DNA of 64,000 nt, taken from the NCBI RefSeq assembly GCF_027579695.1, contig NC_083576.1:34743260-34807259 (forward strand). Direction: 5' to 3'. Positions 1 through 10,988 of this stretch are shown here, piece by piece. The notes under the pieces are model-generated. The model was not told where the DNA came from and ran no database searches. It saw only the letters and a list, made by a program, of their open reading frames with translations. Positions within the stretch are counted from its first letter, which is position 1; every line of letters begins with the position of its first letter. The DNA is from Neoarius graeffei (lineage: Eukaryota; Chordata; Actinopteri; Siluriformes; Ariidae). The position numbers and the translations under genes were made by a program.

Positions 1-718
1 AAGCAACAAACCCTTTTCACGATTTTCAGTTCTGAATAATTAAATATCGTTTTATTAATCAATAAACCCATGACTTTTATGAGATAGATCATAGTTTTCC
101 TGATAACAAGACGACCTGTCAAAGCTATTTAGAACAGAACTTGCGATCAGAGATTCTGGTTTCTGGAACACTGCGTGGGTTGCCAATTCCGCTTTTTATA
201 AGCGACTTTGGGGTTTCTTTTTTTTTTGTGAGCTAGCTTTAAAAAAAAAATCAGAAGTCGTGGTTTGCGGGTTTTTGGGCTTGTGTTTCAGCGTTGTGAC
301 TTGTTTATAATTTTCTCCGTACACCGTCTCCCCTTTTACCTGCATACGATCCTAATCCATCAGAGGTGCTTGAACGAACTGTCTGTGCATTTGGCGAGTT
401 CAATTTCCATAGTCCCCAGTTATCGACAGAAATTAGCCAGGGGGAAGGGGGAGATGTCAGTTAAAGTTAGCTACTGAGATTGACCAAAAGTTGAGCCTAA
501 CGTTGCCTCAAGTTAGCTACCTTTGGCAAACATAAACAAAACACTTGTCTTGTGCTCTAGCCTTAATTAACTGTCGATACAGTCAATTTCACTTTTATAC
601 AAGAAGGTTAATAAATTGTTTTGTTGTCTTGGATTTTTAGAGGTCAGCAGCTAAAGGTTAAAAATGAGGAAAGCAAAGAGGAGGAAGCTTACAGATTTCT
701 TCAAAAGGTGGGCAGCAT
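1..718. other. No supported feature
   Basis: Ordinary AT-leaning vertebrate-like sequence. The short open frames here have no recognisable motif and no convincing splice context. I see no gene, tRNA or clear repeat boundary. Confidence 0.5.
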
Positions 719-929
719 CATATTTTTTATTATTAAAAACAAAATATCAAATAATACTGAAGAGGGGAAAAATAATACTGATCTAAATATGTTGTTTTTA
801 TTTTTAGACAGTATGTGTTTAGCAAAACACATACTGTCTAAAAATAAAAACACAACATATTTAGATCAGTATTATTTTTTCCCCTCTTCAGTATTATTTG
901 ATATTTTGTTTTTAATAATAAAAAATATG
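719..929. repeat. Long near-perfect inverted repeat (hairpin 1)
   Basis: The left arm from 719 is repeated in reverse complement up to 929, with a loop of about 4 nt near 821-824. The arms are about 100 nt and differ only by a few bases of indel. The element is AT-rich. Such a fold-back is typical of a palindromic MITE or of a recent inverted duplication, and if transcribed it would form long double-stranded RNA. No coding content. Confidence 0.9.
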
Positions 930-1050
930 ATAATGATTATGTTCACTGTATTGTTAATATTATTAGTGTTTTATTATTTATTGTTAATATTTAATTTAAT
1001 GTTAATTTATTATTATTTATTGTTAATATTATTAGTGTATTATTAGTGTA
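930..1050. repeat. AT-rich low-complexity tract between two hairpins
   Basis: Imperfect repeats of a motif like attgttaatattattagtg fill the gap between the hairpins at 719-929 and 1051-1310. Confidence 0.7.
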
Positions 1051-1310
1051 ATTATTATTGTTATTATGTATTCAATTATTTATTTGGCATGTGGTGCTTT
1101 TTGTATTGTCTAGAACATACATAAGATGAGCATATTATAGCAGCAAAATAGAAGCACAATCATTTGAATGCAGCAAAACTTTTGCTGCATTCAAATGATT
1201 GTGCTTCTATTTTGCTGCTATAATATGCTCATCTTATGTATGTTCTAGACAATACAAAAAGCACCACATGCCAAATAAATAATTGAATACATAATAATAA
1301 CAATAATAAT
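1051..1310. repeat. Long inverted repeat (hairpin 2), 1-nt spacer
   Basis: Bases 1051-1178 reappear as reverse complement at 1180-1310, leaving a single central base at 1179. The arms are about 129 nt and essentially identical by eye. It has no sequence similarity to hairpin 1 apart from AT-richness. It is probably a palindromic non-autonomous element or a young inverted duplication. Confidence 0.9.
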
Positions 1311-2431
1311 AAATGCTTCCAATGTTATAGTGTTGTTTGTATTTGGTTGCATTCACTGCATGAATATATTTGATTGACAATTTGACTGACAGTGTTTTGG
1401 CATATTTAACATTTATCCTCCAAAATAAATCAACTGTTTTGGTTTAAGATTGTGCAAGCCTTCAAATTTTCTCACTGAACATTTCTCCTTCACATTTTTC
1501 ACCTGTAGGCATGTGACAAGATTTAACATGATATTGCTCAACCTACCTCTGTAAAGTCAGCTAACAACTTATTAAAATGCACCAGAATTCAGCAAATAAC
1601 ATGTATGATAATAAAAAACTTCTGGGGGAGGACCCCCAGACCCCCCACTAATCATTTCCTTCAAACCAATGTACAACAACCTGTACAATCTGTTACATTG
1701 GCCAACCAATCTACATTCAAACTGCCATAATGTGTAGGGGGGCACTACAAGACACACATAGGCCTACAACACACAGATAAGGTGTATATCTCTGTGCAAT
1801 ATGATATGGTTATCAAATTAGAGGGTAATTTTCCAAAAAGTATATTGGGGCAGGGCGGCGGGGGCAGGTACGAGGCAGAGCCCCCCCACATAACCAATCC
1901 CAATTTAACCCCTGGTTATAGCAGTACATGCTAATTTCTGCCTGTAGTCACTTTGTTTATACTCTTGAATAGCTCTTCTTCATGACGACAACCGGAAGTG
2001 TACCAACACGATGGGGCGTGTAGCGCCACCTGTGGCTTGGGTGCACAATGCACCTCATAACAATAGCTCGATTTAAACACTGTGCATGTAGGATTGGATT
2101 TCTCTGGCACCCTTGCTGGGACCCTTTGCTCGATTACTGACAGTAGCTCGATTTGGATGTGCATGTAAACGTAGTGATTGTCACAACCAAGGCAACCAAG
2201 AAGGATCAGTTCTAACCCCAACCTGAGCTCACCCCTAACCCAACCCCTAGCCTTAGCCCCTAGCCCAAAACCTAGCCTCAAATAATAATGGAATAATAAC
2301 CCAAATATAACATGGGGGTACTGACCAGGCACTTGTGGAGCATTGAGGATGGGGCTTGGGAAGGACAGTGCACAACACGGCCTTGGCCAAGGCCAGGATG
2401 TGGATCTTTCCGGAAACCCTAACCCAAGTAT
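1311..2431. other. No gene seen; G/C-run repeat-like stretch
   Basis: Mostly unique-looking sequence. Around 1618-1650 and 1850-1890 there are G-run/C-run blocks, including the small inverted pair ctgggggaggacccccag, of the kind found in fish interspersed repeats. No open frame here carries a recognisable domain. Confidence 0.4.
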
Positions 2432-4059
2432 GTGATTGAGCAGGACAGTTCAGACACAGAGGCCACATCAGATGAGGAGGAAGACACAATGCACATCACC
2501 CCCCCTTGTAATAAAAAAACAAAAAGTTGCAGATGTGGGCATAACACCTGGATCCACAGAGAAGGCGAAAGATGGCACTGTGTGGTTCCACCACAAAGTT
2601 GGAGACTTTTCTGCTCATGAAACTCCACAGACAGCATTCAATGGATCTGGAGGGCCAACAGAGTTTGCAACATGCAAAATCACAAGTCGCCTTCAAAGCT
2701 TCCTGTATTTGTTGGATATCAGCATGTTGTTGGCCATCAGAGACTGCACAGTCCAGGAGGGCCGTAGAACAAATCCCAGCTGGCAGATGCATGTCTTCGA
2801 GCTGATGGCGTTCCTCGCAATCCTTTTTTGAAGGGCTGCCAAGGGCTACATTGGTGCCATGCGACTCATGTGGGCCAATAGATTCGGCAACCCAGATATC
2901 AAAGCCATAATGCCCCATAACTGCTTTCTTGAAATAAAGCGGTACCTTTGCTTCGACAATAAGGACACCTGCAAGGAGCGCATACAAACGGACAAATTTG
3001 CAGCAATTTCAGACATCTGGCAGGAGTTTGTTCAGAATTGTGTGTCGTCCTACAGCCCAGGGCAACATGTTACCATGCATGAGCAGTTATTTCCTTCAAA
3101 GGTTCGTTGTCCCTTTCTGCAGTACATCGCATCCAACCCTGACAAGTTTGGAATCAAGTTTTGGATTGCAGCAGATCTGGACACAAAATGCATGTGTAAT
3201 GCCATCCCTTACTTGGGAAAAGATCCCACTTGTCCAACGGGAGAGAGGCTATCAGAGAATGTTGTTTTGAAATTGATGGAACCATTTACCGTATGGACCA
3301 GGGAAGGACTGTAACTATGGATAATTTCTTCACCTCTCTGTCGTTGGCTAACAGGCTTCTTCAACGAAAAACAACTCTGCTTGGCACCATCAACAAAAAT
3401 CATCAGGAGCTACCAGCAACTGCAAAGGAAACCTCGGGGTGCCAATTGTACTCCACACAGGTGTTCACATCTGGAAGTGCCTTGCTGATGGTGTTTGCAA
3501 CAAAAAAAAGAAATCTGTTTGTTTTCTGAGCACCATGCATCAGAAAGTGGAAATTATGGACACCCCAAAACAAAAACCAAACACTTTTGCTGATTACAAC
3601 CATTTCAAATGCAGCGTTGATATCATGGACCAGAAATTACGCAACTACTCGGTGCGTGCAGGAACACGGAGATGGCCCATGGCTGTGTTTTACAACCTGC
3701 TTGACATGGCTGTCACAAATGCACATGTCTTGTACACAGCATGTACAGGATCCAAAGAAAGTCGCCAATTGTTCATGCTGGAGCTTGCAGAGGAACTTCA
3801 AAATAGGCTTTTGCAGGAAAAGGCACAAAGGGAAGAACACAAACAGCAGTGTGAGATGAAAGTTTCTCAGAAGAAAAAGACACAGTGCCAGGTGCGCATA
3901 CCCTGCAATAATAACAGAAGCACTGAACTTTGTGTACGCTGCCACAAATACACCTGTGGCGAATGTACCATAGGAAAGACTCACCATGGGAATGTGGAAA
4001 CTACTAGATGGGACAACTGTATGCTACATTTCTGTGCTTTGTATAGCCTCCATGTGTAG
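2432..4059 (+). pseudogene. piggyBac-type transposase, decayed
   Basis: The region encodes a DDE_Tnp_1_7 (piggyBac) transposase in several broken frames. An acidic N-terminal stretch (DSSDTEATSDEEED) starts near 2447, the core lies in 2859-3314, the segment with DNFFTSLSLANRLL at about 3318-3360 is in another frame, and the C-terminal part with DYNHFKCSVDIMDQK and a Cys-rich tail (C-x2-C, C-x2-C) runs to 4059. Breaks are a stop near 2829 and frameshifts near 3310 and 3500. At the position where the family carries its first catalytic Asp (TxDEQL) this copy reads TMHEQL, so the active site is also lost. The family does cut-and-paste transposition at TTAA; no flanking TTAA inverted repeats were found. 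The copy cannot be active. Confidence 0.88.
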
Positions 4060-4374
4060 TGAGCCTGCTTTTCTTAGTGTGAAATAAATGTTTATTTTCT
4101 TCCTGAAGTTATACCGTCTGTAGTTTTTCCAAGCTGAAATTGTGTTTTTTGGGGCACTAATTCCAGTCCTCTGTCATTGTGAGCTTGGCAGAGTAAATTG
4201 TCATTGAAATTGGGGTGTAACCTAAAACCAAATTACCATTCATGAATAGCAACCTCAGTGGGGGGTGGAGTGGCTGTTCACAATACAATGGAGACAGTTA
4301 GCACCTTGAGAGGAATACACAATTTTTGCAGAGAGAAGGGGGCATGCAGCAGAAGTGAAAATCTCTGGGCCTTT
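4060..4374. other. No gene; flank of piggyBac copy
   Basis: An AATAAA-type signal lies at 4082-4087 just after the piggyBac frame and could be that transposon's old polyadenylation signal. Nothing else is recognised. Confidence 0.4.
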
Positions 4375-5069
4375 TAGGCTACGTTTACATTACGTCGAAT
4401 CAGCGGATCATCAGATTAATGTTCTTAAAACGATTCGCGTTTACACTAAAACTGTTAGCCGTGCACACAGCAACACCAATACGCGGATACGCTTGGCTCC
4501 GCAGGCATCCTGCGCTCCAAATCACTCCGCCCTGAACAGCGAGTGCCCTCTGGAGGGTGCGCACTCCGGCCCTGCGCAGCTCACAGAGCGCGCGAGTGAA
4601 GTGAACAAGCCACGATTCGGGACTGAGCCGCTGTGTGTGTGATCCCAGCGCACATCACTTACCACTTGCAAGTGGCAGGATGGCAAGCCTAAAGACAATC
4701 ATAACTACACAATGGGCAGTATTTGCATCAGTATTTGCAGTATTTTCATACTTTTATACTCTTTAATGAAAGGTGATACAAGGCGGAAGTCCGCGCCGTT
4801 TTTCAGCAGTCGCGTCACATGACCAACACCAGCGAATCAGGAAGGTGGATGTCACAGTGACGTTGTCCAATGAGACGCCAGCTAGAGCTCAGCACAGCGT
4901 ATTCGCGTATTCTGAATGTTTACACAGCACCGGAGCTGACACGATCTGGATTGAATACGTGGACGCTGGCGGATTCCCATTTCCTGGCTTTTCCAGGGGG
5001 TTTAATGTAAACGGACAGTGCGTCCGCGAAGAAAACGAGACAGATACGGTCTAATGTAAACGTAGCCTA
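4375..5069. mobile_element. MITE with GGCTACGTTTACATTA inverted ends, TA duplication
   Basis: GGCTACGTTTACATTA at 4377 is mirrored by TAATGTAAACGTAGCC ending at 5067, and both sides are flanked by TA (4375-4376, 5068-5069). The 691-bp interior has no transposase and is unusually rich in CpG and direct motifs. A TA duplication fits the Tc1/mariner (or another TA-targeting) superfamily. Non-autonomous. Confidence 0.85.
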
Positions 5070-6095
5070 AATGAACCGTGTTTATCACATATGGTAACAC
5101 ATTATCAACAAAGAAAGAAAAATAAAACAATGCCAAGGATCAGGAAAAGAACCACACCGCTGTGGTTAGTTGGGCTATCAATGAGCCCCGGCATGTAACT
5201 AAGCATTATAAAGTTAAAAAAATATTATTTTTATTGAAAAAACAAGAATGTAATGATTTCTAAAATTTCTAAAATGATTTTACCTAACGAAATTTTCTGC
5301 TTTAATCCACATTTGCTGGTGTTGAGCATTTTTTTTTTTTGCTTCTCAAAATCATCTCATCACAGATCACTCACTGCTGGAGTGTGCGAGCTTCCCTGCC
5401 CCCTATTTGTTGAAAATCTTCTGTAGATGTCGGGGTTTTATATTGATTTATTATTATTATAATTGTTAATAATTAAACGTGATAAATCTGGTTATTAGGA
5501 ACAAAGGAGGGCATAGTGGGAAATGATATGGAAACTGTCTCTTGTCGGTTCAAATACGATACTGTTTTGTGATTACACCGGTACATTTTAATAAAAATAG
5601 ACAAATGGCATGAACCTCTCTACCGGACCGGCCTGGCCGAGTCATTGCGTATTACTGAAAAAAAAAAGAAAGAACGAATGATACATGGATTGTGTATCAT
5701 TTGTTCTTTCCATTTTTAATTGGCAATCAAAAAATGAAAAAAAAGACTTGTTTTTCATTTCAATTTTAGGCTCATAAAAAAAATGAAAAAACAGTCATTT
5801 TTTAAATTTTTTTTGTGTTAAAATAAAAACAAATAACAAAATAACCAGTCACATTTTCATTTTTTGATTTTTGATTGCCATTTGAAAATAGAAAGAACGA
5901 ATGATACACTGATTCAAACAATTAAGCTATACGGTACTTTCATCACAAGCATGTTGTTTAGCGTGCCCTATATCTAAGGCCTACTTCATGAAACAGTAAT
6001 CAGTGGCTACATTCAACTTGTAATAGATTTCAGTAGTTAGTAAAGTCTTATAAGCAAAAAAAAAGTCTGTTTTCAGTCATCCCAACATTGCCACT
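5070..6095. other. Non-coding; small inverted/direct repeat cluster
   Basis: Around 5667-5710 the motif agaaagaacgaatgatacat is followed by its reverse complement, and it recurs directly at about 5888-5908, with poly-A and poly-T tracts between. This looks like a small composite foldback. The rest is AT-rich without recognised features. Confidence 0.5.
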
Positions 6096-6340
6096 ATTTA
6101 TCAAATCAAATCAAGTTTATTTGTACAGCGCTTTTAACAATAAACATTGTCGCAAAGCAGCTTTACAGAATTTGAACGACTTAAAACATGAGCTAATTTT
6201 ATCCCTAATCTATCCCCAATGAGCAAGCCTGTGGCGACGGTGGCAAGGAAAAACTCCCTCAGACGACATGAGGAAGAAACCTCGAGAGGAACCAGACTCA
6301 AAAGGGAACCCATCCTCATTTGGGCAACAACAGACAGCAT
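6096..6340. repeat. Teleost interspersed repeat (SINE-like)
   Basis: The stretch beginning atcaaatcaaatcaagttta and continuing through the cgcaaagcagctttacagaa-type block matches, from recall, a repeat found in very many teleost genomes. It ends around the gaggaaccagactcaaaag block. No RNA polymerase III boxes were confirmed here, so the SINE label is tentative. Confidence 0.6.
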
Positions 6341-6605
6341 TTAATATTGTCTAGCCTATTTGAAAGCAGGACCTACATGTAACACTAAAAAGTGCACAGT
6401 GCTTCATTGCAAGAGTCACTTTTTTAAAATATTTATTTTTGAGCGAGTTTGCCTTTGTTTAACAGTAGCTGGTATAGAGGTTGGCAGAAAACAGGGAGAG
6501 AGGAGTGAGAAACCCAAGGCAAGAATCGAACCATGTTTCAGGAGTTACCGGTACAAGACGTGCAGTAACCACCAGACTACCAAGACCCGCAGTTTTGCCT
6601 GCTCC

Positions 6606-7425
6606 TGCACTGAAAAAAGTAACCTACCGTATAGAATTTACCCAATAAATCTGAGGTAACAATTTGCATTGACTTGTTTGGGGTAGATTTAATTCCATAT
6701 ATTGAGTATAAAATAACTGAAATAAAAAGCTATGAAATACTTAAATTGGGTAAGATTTACCTCACATTTATGTATCTATTCAACAGCTACTTTCTCATTG
6801 AAATTGGGTAAAATTATCTCTTGTTTGCTAGTGGGTAATACCTGATAATTACTAATCAAAGGTAATTAATATCACTTACGGTAGTAACCATTACTTATTC
6901 AGAGAAGGTAAGATGTACCTCCCCAAAAAAAGACTTTCAGATGGTTCATCATCTCAATGTTTTTAATCCATAAAATCATTAAAAAAAACCAGAATAAAGT
7001 GCAGTACAACAGCTTCACACAACATTTCAAGGAATGAACCTGTTTTATACGGTAACTCACTAACTAACAGCTTCAAATGTTGTTTCTGGACTGACCAAAT
7101 CTGCAGTCCAGGTGCATTTATACAACAAATAACTGAACCGCCTTGTTTATATGCAGCAATGATGCACCAAATGATCAAAAAACACAAAATAAAGTGCAGT
7201 ACAACAGCTTCACACAACATTTCAAGTAATGAACCTGTTTTACGGTATACTGTAGCTCACTAAACTACCGTAACAGCCTGAGAGAGGAAGATGGCAGTCC
7301 GCGAGTTCCCTGGCTGACTGCAATAATTCCTAAATATTCCTTGGCTGACTGCAATAATCGAGTAAATTTTATCTGGTTTGATTAGATTATATTTACCACT
7401 CTCCAAAATCACTTCTTACAGTGCA
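6606..7425. repeat. MITE-like element, copy 1, with internal duplication
   Basis: Begins TGCACTG at 6606 and ends CAGTGCA at 7425, giving short inverted ends. Inside, a block with cagtacaacagcttcacac near 7000 is repeated about 195 bp later near 7197. The next copy follows immediately. No coding content beyond chance frames. Confidence 0.7.
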
Positions 7426-7855
7426 CACTGAAAAAAGTAACCTACAGTATATAATTTACCCAATAAATCTGAGGTAACAATTTGCATTGACTTGTTTGGG
7501 GTAGATTTCATTCCATATATTGAGTATAAAATAACTGAAATAAAAAGCTATGAAATAGTTAAATAAATTGGGTAAAATTTACCTCACATTTATGTATCTA
7601 TTCAACAGCTATTTTCTCACTGAAATTGGTTAAAATTATCTCTTGTTTGCTAGTAGGTAATACCTGATAATTACTAATCAAAGGTAATTAATATCACTTT
7701 GTAACCATTACTTATTCGCAGAAGGTAAGATGTACCCCCCAAAAAAAGACTTTCAGATGGTTCATCATCTCAATGTTTTTAATCCATAAGATCATAAAAA
7801 AAACAGAATGAAGTACAGTACAACAGCTTCACACAACATTTCAAGTAATGTTTTT
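7426..7855. repeat. MITE-like element, copy 2, truncated
   Basis: The first ~430 bp repeat copy 1 (from cactgaaaaaagtaacc) with scattered substitutions, ending at a poly-T run at about 7850. It was duplicated in tandem or inserted next to copy 1, then truncated where the retroviral leader begins. Confidence 0.75.
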
Positions 7856-8089
7856 TTTTTTATGAGAGAAGCGCCATCTAATGGCGACACCATGGAATCG
7901 AATGAATGGGCATGTTTAGAATTAAAATAGGAGAGGGAGGGGGTCTGAGCCCTGCATGGCAGCCCCCTGGCTTTCAGCTGGGAACTGCATGGCAGTCGCA
8001 TGGCAGTCGCATGGCGTGCGGCTGGAACGGGAAAAATTCAATGGCTGCTATGGTACCTGATTGATGGCATCCCGGACAAGCCCCCAAAC
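7856..8089 (-). mobile_element. Endogenous retrovirus leader with primer-binding site
   Basis: On the minus strand, just downstream of the LTR, an 18-nt segment (8069-8086) looks like a proline-tRNA-type primer-binding site, with one mismatch to the gammaretroviral form as I recall it. A short leader follows to about 7856, where it stops at a poly-T run. No gag, pol or env coding sequence is attached, so the provirus is truncated. Confidence 0.75.
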
Positions 8090-8894
8090 TGTTAGGTTTC
8101 TTAACCTCTTGCCCTCAGCCTCAGCCGGAGTGATTACACCATCTCGAGATCAGTCCCCCCGTGTCACCCAGAGCTGCTCTGGGGTGAGTCGCGAAAAAAA
8201 GACAGGAAGCCCTATAAGTTCACAATCTTTATTCACAAGTCCCCAAAGACAAAAGGGTAACAGAGGGCTTTTATATGTCTGTATGTGTGTATATGGGGGT
8301 GTGTGAGTGAGTGACATCATTTTGATATCTGTGTCTATGTGTGTGTGTGTGAGTGAGTGTGACATCATTGCATGCTTCAGAGACTGTAGTGAAACCTTGG
8401 TCTGAGCAGGTCACATCTTAATTACATCACTGTTCTGATGGAATGTTCAGATGTATGTGTGTGTGTGAGTGAAACCTTGGATCAATCATAAGCATACACA
8501 TTTCATATCAGCCAGACAGATATCAAAGGCTATTTCTTATGCACAACCTTAAGTCAGAGATAGCACAGGGCAATATGTTCTGATAGAATGTTCAAAAAGA
8601 TATCAACATTACGTCTCGAGCAATATGTCATTATGACAGTACTGTGTCTAGCTGAGACAGAAGGTCACAGAAGGCTGAAATAGTAAAATAGAATAGAGTA
8701 GAATAAATCCTTAACAATATTAAGAATAAATCCTTACAATTATTTATCCTTAAAAAGGAATAAATCCTTACACAGCCACTGGGGTGCATAAGCATAGTCT
8801 TGTGGCTGGTCCCAAGCCCAGATAAATTGGAGAGGGTCGTGTCAGTGTGGCCTTGGGGAGACAAGCGAAGCATTGACTATATTGGACCTTAAAC
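8090..8894 (-). mobile_element. Endogenous retrovirus LTR (minus strand)
   Basis: Read on the minus strand it has a TATA box (TATAAAAG, 8275-8268), an AATAAA signal (8233-8228), and a terminus ending in CA at 8090 next to the primer-binding site. That spacing is typical of U3-R-U5. The upstream edge is uncertain; 8894 is proposed because the plus strand there reads ccttaaaca, resembling the mirror of the other terminus. GT-rich and gtgagtga repeats lie in U3. This is a decayed, probably 5' LTR of a gamma/epsilon-like element. Confidence 0.7.
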
Positions 8895-9578
8895 AGAGCC
8901 AAAGAGCAATTACTGACTACGCGACCAGGGGACTTTCACCCCAGGAATATTAACCAGAAAACACTTCACTATGTTGACACGCAAGGTTCATTTGACTAAA
9001 GACACCAGAGACCAAAGTTATGAAAATACAAAAAGGCTATTTTATTTTGTTACAATGTTTACAAAATAATTCTTTCCTTTACTTCACAATCACTTTCATT
9101 TACACTCCAAAGGACTAACTGACATGCATGTGGGGCAAGGGTAAGGGAAAAATCAATATTAACAGGGCCGAGGCCTACCAGCAGGGGGCAAGATACCAGG
9201 AGACGGAGAAAGGATCCAAGGAGGCACACCATGCAAGCCCACGTGTCACACTCACTACAAACCAAATCAAAATAAATCAAATAAAATCAAAAACATAAAA
9301 AGAGAATTCCACACAGGCACACGTGAACACACACACGGACAATAGGAAAACACCACCACCTAAAGGGTCAGCTGCCACCCTGCCTTGGGCACACAGTACC
9401 TGAAAAGCAAATAAACAGAAAAAAAGGTAAAAGAAAAAAAATCAAACAAAGAAATAACACAGCCAAATCACAAACCAACCAATTAAAATGCACAACCACA
9501 CACGATGTAAACTAAGGGAGGGGAACTACGTGGACCACTGATGATCCACAGCTTGCAACCCAGACAGCAAGCAGGATC
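8895..9578. other. Non-coding, repeat-like, no gene
   Basis: The minus strand near 9030-9070 has tracts like a polyadenylated repeat tail, and 9290-9480 is A-rich with CA-rich words. No domain is recognised. It may be the remainder of an older LTR element. Confidence 0.35.
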
Positions 9579-9790
9579 GGCCCGCTTCCGTAAAACATGC
9601 GGCGCCCTCGGCAGAGTGACGGCATCGGCTGAGACGCGGCAACCGGGAGCGGCCCGCTTCCGTAAAACCTGTGGGGTTGTCAGTTGTCGCTGCATCGGCT
9701 GGGTCATGGCAACCGGGAGAGGGCCGCTTCCATAAAACCTGCGGCTCTGTCGGCTGTCTCTGCATTGGCTCAGTCGTGGCAACCACAAGT
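9579..9790. repeat. ~72-bp tandem repeat, three GC-rich units
   Basis: Units start with ggcccgcttc (or gggccgcttc) at 9579, 9651 and 9721, spacing 72 and 70 bp. Each contains a tgcatcggct/gcggcaacc-type core. The array is CpG-rich compared with its surroundings. Minus-strand frames run through it only because the unit length is nearly a multiple of three. Confidence 0.85.
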
Positions 9791-10305
9791 GGGCCAGGTC
9801 ATTTTTAAACTAACAGAAAATCCAGTGGCCTATACAGACCAAGATATATTTTTTTAACATGCAGGCTTAGGCTATTTGTTTTGGGGTGGGTAGAGATATT
9901 GATCTCGGAACCATCCTAGCAAATAGGCATGCCTACAATTTAAATTCTCAACAATATAGGGCGCTCAGCCCATCAGTATGAACAAAACTGTCACTGCGGT
10001 CAGCAAGCGCATACTGGTCTTACCCATTTTGTACAGGGAACGTAAATGCGAGGAGATGGCGTCAACATCAAAAGCACCCAGTTAAACATGGATAGAACTC
10101 GGCTGTCCCTTGAACGGTTGGCGGGCGGCAAAGCGCTATATGCAAATCGTCCTGTAGGTGGCTCATCTTTGCTGCCTACTGGCGGCGACCGAGTCACCCG
10201 GATTCAACCCATGCCACGCTCACTTGTTGGAAAAAACTCACTTGTAAAAATAAATAAATGAATTTATTTATTTATTTATTTAAATTAGTAGTAAAAAATA
10301 TGTTT

Positions 10306-10318
<13 letters not shown>
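9791..10318. other. No supported gene
   Basis: Includes a GC-richer stretch at 10040-10200 with short open frames on both strands but no recognisable domain, then an ATTT-type low-complexity run (10250-10290). Confidence 0.4.

Positions 10319-10362
<44 letters not shown>
10319..10362. repeat. (AT)n microsatellite
   Basis: About 21 uninterrupted AT dinucleotides. Confidence 0.95.
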
Positions 10363-10367
<5 letters not shown>

Positions 10368-10429
10368 GTCATTACATATCAAACACACATTATTCTATAA
10401 AACTATAAATGTATGGCCGTTCAAGTCAC

Positions 10430-10560
10430 TGCAGTGACGTCACGTGTGCGGAAGTTTAAATTAGAAGACTCCCCCCCTCCATGTGTTTTTGGATTGCTGG
10501 TTCCGCGCGGTGAAGTCAAGCCGGAGCAACTGACTGTTAATAACCTGAGGTAAGTCTTCT
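10430..10560 (+). promoter_or_regulatory. Possible 5' exon and splice donor upstream of transposase
   Basis: A GC-richer segment with CpGs leads to a strong donor, CCTGAG|GTAAGT, at 10549/10550. Downstream acceptors exist at 13991-13992 (before the transposase ORF) and at 16967-16968 (before the first DUF4806 exon). One promoter could therefore feed both genes by alternative splicing. This is inference from splice motifs only; no TATA box or transcript evidence. Confidence 0.3.
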
Positions 10561-10988
10561 ATAAAACAAAAAACCCTTAAGACGCGTAAACGATTAGGGT
10601 TCCCTTGACCTTGTTCAGTAATATTAAATGCTTTGAGGTATGCTGATTAAAATTGATTGTTGTCGGTCTGTCAGATGAAACTTTCGTCAGAGATTAAATG
10701 AGATCAGAGAATTCTCAATTCAATTCGCTAGATTAATAAGATGGACGACGATCATTTTTTAAAAATAATGTCTGTGTAAAGTGCCGACAGTGCAAATGGG
10801 CATTTTGGGGGAAATGTATGAAAATGCTGTGGACTTTTAAGCGAGAACGAAGCTATAGACCCCTTTCACTGACCGGAAGTAAACAAACCCTGCGCCATAT
10901 TGGAAGACCAACAAACGTGATTGGGGGAAAATAACGGCAACGCGCGGTATTTGAACCCACGAGGCACTTGGATTATCAAAAACCTACA

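Noticed and set aside
621-1046. 141-codon frame across hairpin 1
   Set aside because: Made of AT-rich repeat and palindrome; low-complexity hydrophobic translation.
719-1310. CRISPR array from repeated and inverted motifs
   Set aside because: Inverted, not evenly spaced direct repeats with spacers; the genome is eukaryotic.
2496-2987. 163-codon minus-strand frame
   Set aside because: Antisense of the piggyBac transposase; no independent domain.
9483-9788. Minus-strand repeats translated as a repetitive protein
   Set aside because: Frame continuity follows from a repeat unit near a multiple of three; no start context or domain.
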